Shown here in pieces: positions 49,595 to 61,760 of a stretch of DNA of 64,000 nucleotides; the first letter of the stretch is position 1; each line of letters opens with the position of its first letter. The position numbers and the translations under genes are program-made. The DNA is taken from assembly GCA_013399115.1 (NCBI GenBank), contig VXAA01003989.1, forward strand, positions 891,889 through 955,888, in the 5' to 3' direction. A model generated the notes under the pieces. It ran no database searches and was not told the origin of the DNA. It worked only from the letters and a program-made list of their open reading frames with translations. Source of the stretch: Anseranas semipalmata (Eukaryota > Chordata > Aves > Anseriformes > Anseranatidae).

Positions 49595-50290
49595 CTGTAA
49601 TTGTGGTATGCAACCTCTCAAGTAAAATCAGCATCTGTACTAAAAATTTTAAAAGGGCTCTGGGGATCATTCTGAGAACTGCAATTAACTCTGACTTTTG
49701 TAAGGCTGAACAGGTAGGTATGATAATAAGGAAAAGATGGGTAAACAAAATGTAAATATAGCCCCTTACATAAGAGTCAGTATGATGTGTATAAAGGAAA
49801 TTCATATTTCTCTAGGTCCTCCAAGTGACTCAATAGTTTGTGAAGAATTGTAATCCATTTGATGTAGCGGACTTGGATTTTTAAAAGGCTTTTCATACGG
49901 TATCTCAGTAGAACTTCCTAAAGCAACTAATCTGCCATAGGAAAGAGGAAACTTCTCCTCAAGATTAGTAACAGCTTAAATTATAGGAAATAATAAATGG
50001 CTAGTTTTTCACCATAAATATAGATTACTGTCATAAACCCACCGGGATCTTTGCTGTGGAATGTATTCATAAATTGCCTGGAAAAAGAGATGAACAGCAA
50101 TGTGATGAAGGTTTTTAGTGATGGAGAATTGTTCAAAACTAAGACTGAGTGTGAAGAGTTGCAGACAACTCAAAATATTGATTGAATGGACGACAGAATT
50201 GCAGATAACATTCAGTAACGATAAATACTGAATAATGTTTGGAGGGAATAATCATCCTAACTGTACAGACCTTGGGGCTTGCAGGACATT
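49595..50290 (+). mobile_element. Ancient CR1-type LINE reverse-transcriptase relic, sense orientation
   Basis: A colinear series of degraded reverse-transcriptase landmarks is readable in order. About 49603-49740 is the region before the palm, with TATGCAACCT, AATTTTAAAAGGGCTC and ACTGCAATTAA words typical of amniote CR1. About 49770-49795 matches the 'SQHGF-KG' region. At 49861 the frame reads DVADLDF*KAFHTVS, the first palm motif. About 50040-50085 reads PPGSLLWNVFINCLEKEMNS, the GVPQGS...FINDLEK motif. About 50107-50170 reads KVFSDGELF.KTECEELQ, where the catalytic FADD is lost. At 50188-50262 it reads WTTELQITFSNDKY*IM, then GNNHPN. Stops and frameshifts are frequent. It is far older than the CR1 at 14.6 kb and resembles the CR1/L3 lineage known from turtles. 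Confidence 0.8.
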
Positions 50291-50379
50291 GGTCCAAGAA
50301 AAATGTCCATGGGGCCGCAAATGAGTAAGAAGCTCCCCTCTGGCTGGTCAGCACCTTTCCTGGACTGCTACCTATTGTC

Positions 50380-52170
50380 TGTAACAGTCACCAGCTCTTA
50401 ATTTTGGCAAAAGTCAGCCTATGGTCATTTTTATAATACCCTGTCAGGGGACATAGGCTTTGTAGAGGCCATTTGGAAGTTTTGGCTAGCTTGATAGGAA
50501 AAAAGATACGTTTTTTCCTCACTGTAAAGGTTCTGGAATGTAGAGAAAGCGTGCGCCAATCCATTTGCTGTAGCAACACGAAAGAGGCTAGTTGGTGGAG
50601 GGTTGTGGCAAGTTGGTTTTTGGTACAAGATGTTATAGAGCCTAAAGGCACCTGCCTTACCCACCCTAGCGCACGGAATGACAGGAGAGGGAGGATAAAG
50701 TCTGGATCCAGAAAGAGCACTGGGTCTGGGGCACGTTCCTCTCATCACACATCCAACTCCTGTGGAAGGGGAATTGGAGAATGTGCATACATCTACTCCT
50801 TGCAAAAGTAGAAGTGTACCAAGAAGCACATTAGCAGCTTCCTGGCAGAGGATGACACCCCTCTTACAGATGCACAGGAAACGTAAGAAGAAAGGGCTTT
50901 CTACCTTCTCTTTCTGGATGCTATTGATTCAGGCATTTGCCAAGCCTTGTGAGATTGGCCACAAATGGTCAGCATGGGTACTGGGAACTGCTGGAGCTGT
51001 AGCAGATTTAGGCAGGGTATAGAAGGAGTGTTGATGTTGTCTCAACACCTAGATGATGATGGGAAGGCAGGGGATCGTGCTCTCCTTGAGTGGTAGGCAT
51101 CAGCCCCAGGGCCTTGATTTTCTGGGAAGGTGGTAGCCAAGTACATGTCTCTTCAGAATGGATTTTTGCCTGGAATCCGGTAAGGCAAGCTCTACCTTCT
51201 CACCAACCGTATTGCAGAGGACCATATCCAAGGTTTCCATATGATGGTGGTGTTACTCCTCTCTAGGACTTGGCCCTACACACAGTTGTCTTGGGAGGTG
51301 GGACTATGAATGCATCAGTGACCTCCTCTAATAATGTGAAGGAGCACTGTCCCCCATTTCCCCCTCCTCATGAATTATGCTTGCCATTTTTGTCCCCTAG
51401 GACAAGTGTCCAGCCCCTCCTCATGGGTGTCTGCAGAGGGATGGCTAGCAAAACTGGGCTTAGGGGTGAGCAGGACCTGGGAGGCAGTGCACAAGAGGAA
51501 GAGAGTAGGAAATGATCAGCAGGGGCAGAAATGGTGTCTTCTTGCAAGGTGCCCTCTTCCACATTCTGTGGTGTCGCTCTTTGCCCTCAGCTAAGGAACG
51601 TGTCTTGTGTTTGGCAGCTTTGGCCAGCCAAACATACCTGCTGTAGGGGGACATCTTAGAACCTACATGAGCTTTTTGCTGGTGCCGGGGAGGGGTGGGA
51701 GAGACATCTGTAGATGGTCAATACCTTTCATTATTTAGAGGGACCATGTTACTTCTTCCTGGACCAAGGGGCAATCTCACTGGATTTGTCCTGGGGCCTA
51801 GCAGAGGAAGAAGCTGGCTTCCCTGGTACAGCAATGGACTCAGTAGAGGGGAGTCCTTTGAAAGATGCAACAAAGGACTTCTCTAGCCTCCCCCAATTCC
51901 AGTGCCGCCAGCACATGACTGGGTCTTGCTCTAGTAGCTCTGGGTTTCTGTCCTGCAGGTGGGTGGTAATTGCCATGGGGCTGGGTGGGAGGTTCCTGCT
52001 GGGGGAAGGGGCTTGGTTTAAAGGGTGGAAGGAGTGCTTTTTGGGAGCAATGAAAGAGGGAAGAAGGCTGAGTGAGGGGAACAGGCTCTGCTCCTGCTGC
52101 GGCAGTTAGTGTGTGCCCAACCCACTGATTCACATGCTGGTAAGATCGGTCCATCTCCATGTGCTGGCTA
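50380..52170. other. GC-richer block of unknown nature
   Basis: The block stands out from the AT-rich intron by base composition and by overlapping open frames of 60-130 codons in several frames on both strands (50388-50829, 51270-51654, 51695-52160). The + strand is purine/G-rich from about 51660 to 52110. Translations are Pro/Ser/Gly-rich with no domain I know. I find no LTR pair, target-site duplication or splice-supported exon. It could be a decayed transposon, a non-coding RNA locus, or simply a GC-rich island. Confidence 0.4.
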
Positions 52171-53880
52171 TGGGCTTGGTTTGCACAATAGGCATTTGAA
52201 ATGAGTAGCCGTGTTACATACCAGGAGCAAAGAGCTTTAGGCCTGGGAGGTGGACTCTTAGTGCAACCCAGTCCAGTAGTCCATGAAAAGAAACAGTAAT
52301 ATGTCCTATAGGTGAGCTATCATAAATCCCATTAGTAAATCAAGAATCACGGTACTAGGAGTTGCAAATAGTTCATAGACTGAACTATGTTCAAACAAAC
52401 AATGTGTAGAACAGCTATGACTAGTAAATACATTTAAATGATATATTTACTGTAATTTATGAGTGAAGCTAGAGTCTAAATTCACCAAGTAAATAAATGA
52501 TTCAAAATGATTAATTTGCTTTTATTAAATGAGAGGACTAAACAGTGCTACGTTCTGAGCAACTAACATGTGATAATGACTGCTCCTGCAGAAAAGCAGA
52601 ATAGGAAGTTGTCTGAGTCACTCACATCTACCACTGGCTTCTCTGTAAATTATAAGTCATTAAAGGCCAATATGTCTACTCTGGAACTTAGTATTTTTTT
52701 TACCTTACTAAATTGTTTCATTTTAATTTTCCCTCATAGCCTTAGAGGCTGAAACCCATATTTTGAGCAGGCTGGGGAAAGTAATCATGATCTAAACTTG
52801 ATCCAGCAAGCCAACGGCTTGTTTTTTATTACTGTGTTGAGGGATAAAAAACTAATTTAATTTTTTCCATTGTCAATTCATTCCTTGGTTTCACTGCAAA
52901 CAGTGCCAATTTTGCTGGCAGTTCAGTGCTCTTAAAACATGTATCTTCTAAGAATAGTGTAAGAACATCACCTTATTTCTTACCGATCATCAGATGACCA
53001 CCAGATGGGGGATGTTTGTCTTGGATTGAGTTTAAATCAGCAGTTTAGATGTGAAAGACTCGATATCTCATTAGCAATCCCTTGATCCACCCAGTTCCCC
53101 TGGCTGCTGTTCTAGAATGATAATCCCAATCATTCTTCAAATCTTTATAAGCAATCAGTTTTAAGTGCAACTCTTAGAAGATAAGACTTTTCCTGCTAGT
53201 TCTATGAAGAGAAAAAAAAAAAAAAAGGCAGGTGATCTAGAGGCTTTGATTAGACAGGTATTCTTTTTAAGTCAGTTTTAGTCATTGTAGATTTTGTTTC
53301 TGCATGCTTCAAAATGAACCTCCTAGCCAATTTAGATTGGCTTGAGTGCTTCAAATAGTGCAATAAATCTTTTCTTTAATGTACAAAATTATTTTTAACC
53401 TGACATAAAGGTAACTTCCAGGTACTTTAACCTTTCCAGAAAGGATCATAAGTTCGGTTAAACTTCAAAACTCCTTTAAAATTCAGAAATCATCTGGCCA
53501 AACACCTTCTCACTTACACGAATACATTCCTTAATAGGGTGCCACTCACATTACTTGGTCTCTCTATTAGTGTGGTCAGGGCCTTTGTAAGGTGTTTGCT
53601 AAAAGCTAGGTTTTTGAGTGTAAACAGGAATTGAGTTTATTCCTTTTCCTGGAACAGTGATGAGATCATCGCATCAGCTTTGTATTGTGATGTGATTAAG
53701 TTTGCACTGTGACTCGGTTACCTTGTCCTGGAGGACAAAGTTATAAAATTGGCTGCCACTGTGGGTATGGGAGCAAAAGGCAGTATCATGTGGCAGACAT
53801 CCAGATGCTCATTCTGTGTCTGAAAATATTAAGTCCTGTGTTTTTAAAACTATACAACACGAATGTGTAATGACTTCTTT
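52171..53880 (+). other. ULK4 intron stretch: no recognised gene
   Basis: AT-rich intronic sequence with a poly(A) run at about 53212-53226. Nothing further can be supported. Confidence 0.55.
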
Positions 53881-54480
53881 TTTTAATGAGAATGTCTGCT
53901 TTCATTTCCATAACAGTGTTCATATTTAAATTATTGACCTAATCAGGTTAAGTGTATGAGCTGCACCATCTAATTTTAAGGCACACCTTGTTCATGGTAG
54001 TTGTGCAATAACAAACTCAAAACAATGATGTAATTAGCTGCGCATCAGCAAAAATGTCTGAAGGGTTTTAATGTGAAACCTCTAAGAGAAAACAAACTGC
54101 TTTATGAAGTTCAAAATGCTTTATTTGGAACCTGTACGTATCTGTAATGTGTATTATCATGTGATAATAGTACTTTACAACTTTTTTTTTCATAGTTAAA
54201 AAGAAAATGAGAGAAAAAATATCCAGTTCACATCCTGATTAGATCATAGCTGAAAGCTGTGTTGTCGATAGCCTTTTGTACACAGTTCGATATGCTTGTC
54301 TGTTCAGCTGAAGCCAAGACTGCCGTAGTGGCGGTACTGTAAGGTAAGTGTAAGGTTAACTGCCCCATCTGCGTGGGCGAAGTTTCTCAGAACCCTTGCA
54401 TTCATTAGGATTGCTTTTAGCCAGTGGTATCCATTTCTTGAACACTAAATTCACCAACGAGATGAAAGCAAAAAGCCGAT
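53881..54480 (+). other. Candidate conserved non-coding segment
   Basis: The segment lacks simple repeats and transposon signatures. It is dense in words often seen in vertebrate enhancers (TAATTAGC, CAATAACAAA, TGATGTAATTAG, TGTGCAATAA) and includes an 8-bp perfect inverted repeat TATTATCA-TG-TGATAATA near 54152-54169. It also contains a splice-site-bounded block at 54196-54343. Conservation cannot be seen from one sequence, so this is a guess to test. Confidence 0.25.
54196..54343 (+). other. Candidate non-coding, poison or pseudo-exon
   Basis: A 148-bp block is bounded by a good acceptor (nine or more Ts then CATAG, ending at 54195) and a perfect consensus donor AAG|GTAAGT at 54343/54344. 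All three frames contain stops. In the phase 0 frame delivered by the upstream ULK4 exon it would read LKRK and then stop. It therefore cannot be an ordinary coding exon. If spliced, it would be a poison exon or alternative terminus. It may equally be a pseudo-exon never used, or belong to a non-coding transcript. Confidence 0.3.
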
Positions 54481-57400
54481 GCGTGTATTAAATAAGAAAA
54501 TGTTTGTTCCTGTGCTGAAACTCAAATATAACATATTTTGAGATAACAAAAGCTACAAAGAATAATTTTCTCCCTGAAAGACTTAATCGTATAACGCAAG
54601 ATTGAAGTTTAACTTGTCTCAGCAAGTATCTCATGGCCAAACAAACAACACATCACAAAGCTGGTTAACATTCAGCCACAGCAGCTGGACTCATATTTAT
54701 TAAAATTTTCAATAAGACTTGCTCAACACTTTTAGAGAAAAGTCACTTCCCTAATTTTTTTCACAGTAGACATTGCCTTCTAGGCTGTTTCTTCAACATA
54801 AGCATCAAAATGAGGATGTAAATGTCAATCTTTGCTGTATTACAGAGTTATGAAGAGAAACAGTCAGTTTGTCTTCTAGTGAATGTTCTCCTATCGAAAT
54901 TAAACTGATAACTTTCTATAGGAAGAGGCCTTTCAGTGGCAATTCAGTGGATTTTGTGTTTATGGAAGGACAGGTCCTCCCTTTGTTGTGGACTTTTCTT
55001 TGCCAAGAAAGTTTTATCTTTTTAGCTTTCCACCTATTTATCTCCACCTATTAACGACAAAAGTCTTTGATCTCATGGTTAAGGCTCTGGGATGCTGTCT
55101 GCAGTGGAGGCTGCTGCCCTGCATGGTCTGCCACCAGCCCTGCTTCACTGTCCTGCCTCTCTGCTGTCCTGATTCAACAGGTGTTCAACCCAGTGTTATC
55201 CCACCTTCATCCACTGCTTAAGCGAACAGGACAACTTGTCAACCAGGGCAAGTGAGATAAAAGCGGGGATCTTATTCTCCTGTTCCTGCTTTGGGCACAG
55301 GAACCCCTGGCAATGAAATGGAGCAAACAGCTGAGGTAGTGATTTTTTTAATTATTTTTATTTTTAACTATGGCAACTAAGTCCAGCAAAACCCATTTGT
55401 CAAGGCCCTTGGACAACATAACTAAGGGATGACATAACTAATCTCAGTTCTAATGTGTTTTATAAAAATAAGGATGCATTAAAAATATTGCACTAGCATC
55501 TTGCCTCTGTTGATAGCATTTTTTGCTCAGAATTTTAATGTTTACTGAGCTTTTAAAATAAGGACTTCCATCACAGTACCATCAAGGCAAATGAGTTGAA
55601 GGATCTGTTGCCCCCTTGGTTGAAAATTAATACTTCCTTGTGTGAGACAACACAGCTGATTGTATGGCACCCAAGTCTGGCACCCAACATGGAGTAAGAC
55701 GGGTTAGTGTAAATCACCATCGGTGGTGGTTCAAGCCAGCCCACTTAGCATTTCAATTAGTGGGTGCATATATACATAGATTTCACATTCTAGCTAAGTG
55801 GTTGGTAATTTCTTAAACTGTTTAAACTCAGGTACTTGTGATTGATTGACTATTTACTTAATTGCATGATTTTAATTTAGGTAAAATTTGTTTAACTTCA
55901 CAATGCAGAAGATAAGCTGGAGTATCTGTGATAACTCAGTGCCAGACAGCCTTCTTCATGGTGAGGAAGAACAATTTAAGTAGATATTTTGTAATTTCTA
56001 CATTCATTTCTTGACACTGCGGTAGATACTTCCTTGCCTTGTCCCACTTTGGCGATCACAACTAGGCAGTTGCATTAGGAAGAAATGTCCTCTCGTGCTC
56101 ATGAGCTGCACAGACAGCCCTTCCCCTCGTTCCATCTGCTGTGAAGTATTTATGCAGAGATGTCTTGTGTTGCCCTTCTTTTTATACTGTCAGGGATGAG
56201 TGGCCAGCAACTTGAGCTTACCCTTAAATAAGATGAGCCTTGGTCCTCCGTGACATCCTTTATCAACACTAATACAGTATATTGCCATTCATGTCACCAG
56301 TTACTGACATCATGTTGGACTTGCAGTCGCTGTATCTTTTCTCTTTTGTTGTTGATAGAAGACTGCCAGGTTGAAGAGCTTGATCCTTTTTGCTCCCTAG
56401 CATAATAACAGCACTTCTTTCATGTGTTGAAAAAGGCAGCTGATAAGAAAAGATGAAGATGACTGTACAGCACTGTATTGAGCAAAAAAAAAAAAAAAAG
56501 TGATTTATCTTCTCTTTGCAAGTTTCTGCTGTAAACCATTTAACCTTGTCTTAGAGCTCTTGTATTTTTGCAGTTGCAGCAAAGAAATTTTGCAGTGTTT
56601 ATATTCATCTGTATCTTGAAATATGATTGTAAAGAACAGCAAGATGGTATTATGTTGGGGACAGCTGCAAGGGTTTCTCTCAAACATAGACTGCCAGGAG
56701 CTGGAACTCAGTGAATTGACAAAAGCATAGGAAAGCTTCTCAGGAGTCTGTTCTTGACAGTCACTGATGAAACTGTGGTAGTCAGCCAAGTGTGGGTATA
56801 TGTGAAGTGAGGTGGGAGAGGAAAATGGGGAGTGAAATCGTCAAATCATTAGTTGCTTAATATCACTAAAGCAACAGGGCTCAGGGTGAAGCATATGGAA
56901 TCCAAACAGAACTGAATGAAATGGCTAATATTGACAAAAAACAGAACACGAGTGACTGAGGACTTGTGGTTTTCTACAGTGTGAGATGCAGCGAGTGAGG
57001 ATGATCTCTGAAGTAACTGAACACTTACTTGCAAGTTGGCCTATTCATTCTTCATTAAGTCTTAGTCTGTTCATTTGGAACAAGTAGTGCAAGTCTGAAA
57101 GTATGTGTGTGTCTGCATTAAGTGCAGAGTTGGGCTGCCATTTTGGCTGATGGTTGTTTCACGACTGACATGAAGGTATTCAGTCAATCTGTAATGGCTG
57201 ATCTTTAATGACACTGGAGGAGGGGAATCAGGTAAGGGACTTGCTCTTAATTTTAGAAAGCAGCAAGAATAAAAAGTCTGTATTGCAGTGGCTGGCATAC
57301 CGTGGACTCATTTTCCTATGGGAAGTTTCTTACCTCCTTGTTTGGAAATGTGTTCACTTTCCAAGATCTGCCCCTAGGGATTGGTGCTGTGCTGGTCTTT

Positions 57401-57840
57401 GGATGCTGGGAGCCCAGTATGATTGTGAATAGATACAGGAGCCATCCAAAAAGCAGAACTGTCATGGTCAGCAATGAGAAATGCACTCTCTTGTCACACA
57501 GATATTTTCTCTCCAGTTGTACAGTGAAACTGATGGTTCTGAAACCTGCAACCTGTTTATTTGATTCATAATTCAAGGCCAGCATAATTCCCAGTGACTA
57601 TCACTGTTGTTTTTGCTATAGAGTCCTAATTCATTGTTTCTGTGGGCACAAAAGTATTGCTGGACTCATTTGGTGTTTCAGTGCACTGTAATTTTACTTA
57701 GTGCAATCCTGTTGAGATTGCCTAGCTGTGTCATCTGTTGGGCTCATCACTTATTACTTCCTTTTGACCTCCTCTCTGTAATTGCACATGCATGACTTAC
57801 TAGCTGCTGTAAAGATACCTAAATGCAACTGGGCTCATTT

Positions 57841-57870
57841 AAAAAATAAAAAAATAAAAAAATAAAAAAA
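57841..57870. repeat. (AAAAAAAT)n A-rich repeat
   Basis: Four A-runs of six to seven separated by single Ts, a short A-rich microsatellite of the kind left by a retroposon tail or slippage. Confidence 0.85.
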
Positions 57871-59657
57871 GTGAATAGACCAAAATGATTCTCTGCGAGG
57901 TATTGGAGGACCAGCTAGGTAGCTGTTTGCTTTCTGCCAGGCAGCCAGAGCCATCTGTCACATGACAATGAGCAAGCACACATTTCAGAAGTCCATTTGT
58001 TTTTATGACCGTTTTTACAATTTTATGGAAATTGAACCATTACATAAAGCATAATTTTCCTCAGAAATTGATGTTTTAGAGACTTATTTCCCTGTTGAGT
58101 CATTTACATATCTAGTTGCTTTTTATATAAAGCACAAATATAATGATGCTTTTCTCCCTTAATAAAAAAATCTTCAGACCTAAGTTTTGTCTTTTTCCAG
58201 TATATGAAGGACTGTCTATGTTTGGTACTGAAGGAAAACCCCAAGGGCTTTATGTCTGAGTTTTATGTGTGCATAGAAACTAAGTCGATAGAGGTTACAA
58301 AGGAACTAGTGTTTAATGTTTTAATATTTAGCTTAAAATCATAGTCCATAATGTTTTTTAAGAATATTTTGTTGCTCTTTTTATTCTTCAAGTATGTATT
58401 TTTCATATTCTGTGTTAGTTCTTAATATAACTCATGATATTCCTGCTATTCTTGGAATGGTAAATCTAAAACATTAAGTCAGGTTGTACAGATTTTTAGT
58501 AGTTGAAGTCCTGTGTTCAAGTCCAGATTATAACCGATGTGAGCATGAAATTTCCACTTTTGCTTTATCCCCAGTGAAAGTTAATGCTATATAAAGGTTC
58601 TGCTGAGGGGAAGCTAAGGATTTTGCACACTAGATCAAGGCTTGAATTGCACCAACAGATCTGTATAAGGGCAATTTGACAGCATCTCCTCACATCACTC
58701 TGGCTTCATCAAGGCATAGTGGTCTTTTACTTTTATAAGGAGCATTTTAAAGCAGGACAAGAGACAAAGTCAAGTAGGAGCTATTATTTTTTTGGAGGCT
58801 CTATGGATTAAAACTCAAATTCCTCAGTAAACTCCAAGTACTTGACAGTTCCTAGGGGTTTGGCCAGTTCACTTGTGCACCACAGGCATGGCTGCTCAAG
58901 TGTTCATGTCCTTAGATATGTAAGCATTTATGAAATTGGTAATTGCTTGGCTGCTTGCATACTTCTCCTGTACAGTAATTGCCATTTAAAGGTCAGCAGT
59001 TTCCAATATGTTCTGGATGTCACTGTTTTTCCTAGTAGTGAGAAGATAAGTTATCTGTAGTAATGGTTCTTACCCATACAAGCGTATAAGCATTTGAAAT
59101 TATTTTGAATTATTGTAGCAAGAAATATGGCAGTAGAAGATCTAGGGTCAGTTGTATCAGTTGCTATGCCCATGAAAAGAAAAGAAGGCCAACCCTAACC
59201 TGTAGAGCATATCAATGAAAGTTGGATATAACTCCAAACACACTTCACAGTCAGACTGTTTTGTGGTTTTATGGGGAAATATAAGGGATGACAGATGCTG
59301 GAATTCAGGGATGTTAAGAGTTGAATTTTTAGTCCATGAAAGACATAAGTGCTGGAAAAAAGAGCTACAGGAGTCAATATCTAAAAGAGATTGGGAGTTA
59401 CTTGTCAGGAGCTATTTTAGGAGAAAAGCTGACAAAGAGAAAGAGACTGTGAAGGACATTGGAATATGAGAGCCTTCTCAGGTCAAGGGAATGATGAACT
59501 TGAGCGGAAATCTAAATATGCAGAGAATCTTGTTTTACAGTGTGTTTTCATAACTCCTTTTAGTCCTTTTTGCTCTAAGACATCCAGGAGCCTTTATCAT
59601 AGCTCCTAAATGAACATAAATGTAGGATCTGAGCCTAAATCAGACCTGCTGTGGTGA

Positions 59658-59682
59658 TAAAAAATAAAATAAAATAAAAAAA
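59658..59682. repeat. (AAAAT)n A-rich repeat
   Basis: About four AAAAT units run into A7, a short intronic microsatellite. Confidence 0.8.
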
Positions 59683-60546
59683 TCTTGTAGATTTCCCTTT
59701 TCCTTTCGTAAGGGGGAACTCCCATGAGATCAGCAGGGTGAGATGTACCTGGGAGGTGGTGATCTCTTCAGATCCAGCAAGGTGAGGACAGGCGGGAAGA
59801 GGAATCGGAGGGGCTTGCAAGGAGTGCGTAAGCTCTCTGTGGCCCCATTTTGCTAAAGCTGATGTTTGAGGCCAGCAGGGATTATTGTTTGGCAGGCTGA
59901 AATTAGTCTGAAGTGGTACCTCAGGGAGTCGTTGGCATGCAGATGACGGATGAACCTGTGTTTGTAGGTGAGATCACCAGCAACAGGGTGGCAAATGTTT
60001 ATTTTTAATGTCATATTGGTGTTGGGCTTGCTTATGTGCATGTATAACATAACCCTGGAACACTATGTGGAAGTCTCCTACAGCACCTTTGAGACACCAG
60101 ACAGGACTGCAGTTTACTTTTGCTGATGACGTTGTCGTGGACAGCTGGTTCTAATGGATGGAAAGAGGTTGCCCTACCCAGTTCTGTTAAGTCAAATATT
60201 GTAAACTCACTAGTTACAGAGGATAGAAACTGCGATAATGGCTCTTTTCTGGGTTATGAAGACATTTTGTATTTTCTGAAAATCAGTTGAGAACACTGCT
60301 GGCAACAACAACAACAAAAAATCAAGCAAGACTGAGCACACTCTTCAGTTCAATAATTACCCTGAGCTTTTATGAATCTTCTCTTGTGCTTAGACAATGC
60401 CCCTTAGAGTTGGTAATTTTGTAACTTTACAACAATCCTGGAGCACACCTTTGTGTGTGTTATGTATGTTGCTGAAGGGCAGAAAATAGCATCAAAGTGG
60501 AAGGTGTCAAGAAACATCCAAAATCAATTAACAATTATACATTGTG

Positions 60547-60569
60547 GGGGAGACATTCCCTGTCTCCCC
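60547..60569. repeat. Perfect GC-rich hairpin (9-bp stem, 5-nt loop)
   Basis: GGGGAGACA (60547-60555), loop TTCCC, then TGTCTCCCC (60561-60569). It is followed by a short CpG-bearing stretch (CGCGACTAG, GTGCGGCGTTC). It is too short for a typical miRNA precursor. Confidence 0.75.
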
Positions 60570-61515
60570 GCGACTAGCCCTTGAGACAGTGCGGCGTTCA
60601 GCCTGCCAGGAGGCCGGTGTGTTTCCAAGTTAGCAGTGGAAATTGCTTTGAGCTTAGAATAAACCTGCACACATGTACACATTAGAAGACAACAAAACAC
60701 GTTGAATGAAATCTTGGCCTTATCAAAGAGAAGCGGAGTTTGCTGCTGACTTCAGTGGAACAAGAATTTCATCCATGAAGAAGAAAGAAAGATTTTTGAA
60801 CTCTAAAATCAGAGCTAAGCTGTCTGCTGTAAATTCTTTTTTTTTTTTTTTGTCACAGATACCTGCTTGTTTTCACACATATTCGTAGGATCTGAAGGCC
60901 ACAAAGTCTTTGTAATTGTGTGTCTGCAATCCCTGGCTATAATAATGCTTGCCAAAGCACACCTGGAACACTCATGCTTTTGTAACTTTCATTTCTTGTT
61001 TTTATGGTCCAGCAACATTGCTCAGGCCTGTTCAAATGAGTTGGCAATTAGTAACGTAAATACAACTTGTCCAACTTGATTTGTTCTTCCCACACACACA
61101 TTCTGTCTGGCTCTCTCCAGCTGAGCCATTTATAGAGAGAAGAGTGCTGTGATGGGGTGAGCGTCAGAAAGGTTTTACCCCTTAGGATGAGCTCCCGTAC
61201 GTTATGGGGAGCAACAATACTGTGTGGCCACCCTCGTGAGCGTGCAGTGTCTCTGGGAGCACACTGTCCTTGGGTGGTCCTCTTCTACAGCTGCGTAGCC
61301 TGGCAAGAGTTACCATTAGTTTTCATTAAATAACCTGTAAATTGGTTGGACATACGCTCTTTGAAGCGTCCAGCCCCATGTACCCGCTGAGAGCACGTCT
61401 AACACATTAAACACCAGATTAAGCACCTCACAAAAGGCCATTGTAGATACCTGGGATTTTTCGTTGCTATTTAGTTTTTATTAAAAAGAAAAAATCCTGC
61501 CGTAGACACAAAACT

Positions 61516-61575
61516 GGTCCAATAGCTAGAGCGCTTCCCTGGTAAACGGGAGAGCAGGCTTCACTTCTCCGGCCT
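61516..61575 (+). repeat. tRNA-like fossil or tRNA-derived repeat fragment
   Basis: The segment runs through CCAATAGCTAGAGCGCTTCC, GGTAAACGGGAG and GGCTTCACTTCTCC, which mimics the box A, anticodon-arm and box B order of a tRNA or of the 'TTAGAGC..GGGAG..GGTTCAA' repeats common in reptile and bird genomes. The anticodon stem does not pair properly (C opposite C at its base), the D-loop is short, and the T-loop lacks TTCGA. It is not a functional tRNA. Confidence 0.35.
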
Positions 61576-61760
61576 GCAGAGCCGTGCTGCCCCGTGCCTC
61601 CCAGCTGCTGCCATACCGCGGCGTTCCTCGCTCGTGTGGGAGCTGCCTGACCCTCCTGCCTCTCCCCGGCTGGTGGAAGCTCTGCCACAGCAACAAAAAC
61701 CGCAGAGTTCGCTTGCCTAGGAAAGGGGATTGGGCTGCGAGAGAGCCTCGTGTAGGGGCA
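61560..61760. promoter_or_regulatory. CpG-rich patch, possible regulatory element
   Basis: Many CpGs occur in 200 bases (CTCCGGCC, ACCGCGGCG, CTCGCTCGTG, CCCCGG, TGCGAG, CTCGTG), unlike the surrounding intron. Overlapping open frames on both strands (61467-61882) are a by-product of GC content. There is no recognisable first exon or TATA box. It is either a minor CpG island or old methylation-resistant sequence. Confidence 0.3.

Larger units (their letters stand above)
54481..61515 (+). other. ULK4 intron stretch: no recognised gene
   Basis: Mostly AT-rich intron. It contains A-rich repeats at 57841-57870 and 59658-59682, a perfect 9-bp GC-rich hairpin at 60547-60569, and poly-T near 60838-60852. 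The 84-codon open frame at 59215-59469 is charged but matches nothing I know. No further ULK4 exon was recognised. Confidence 0.5.

Noticed and set aside
59215..59469. 84-codon charged open frame that could be a LINE or exon relic
   Set aside because: No ordered motif from any LINE or gene family is visible, and no flanking splice signal is convincing.
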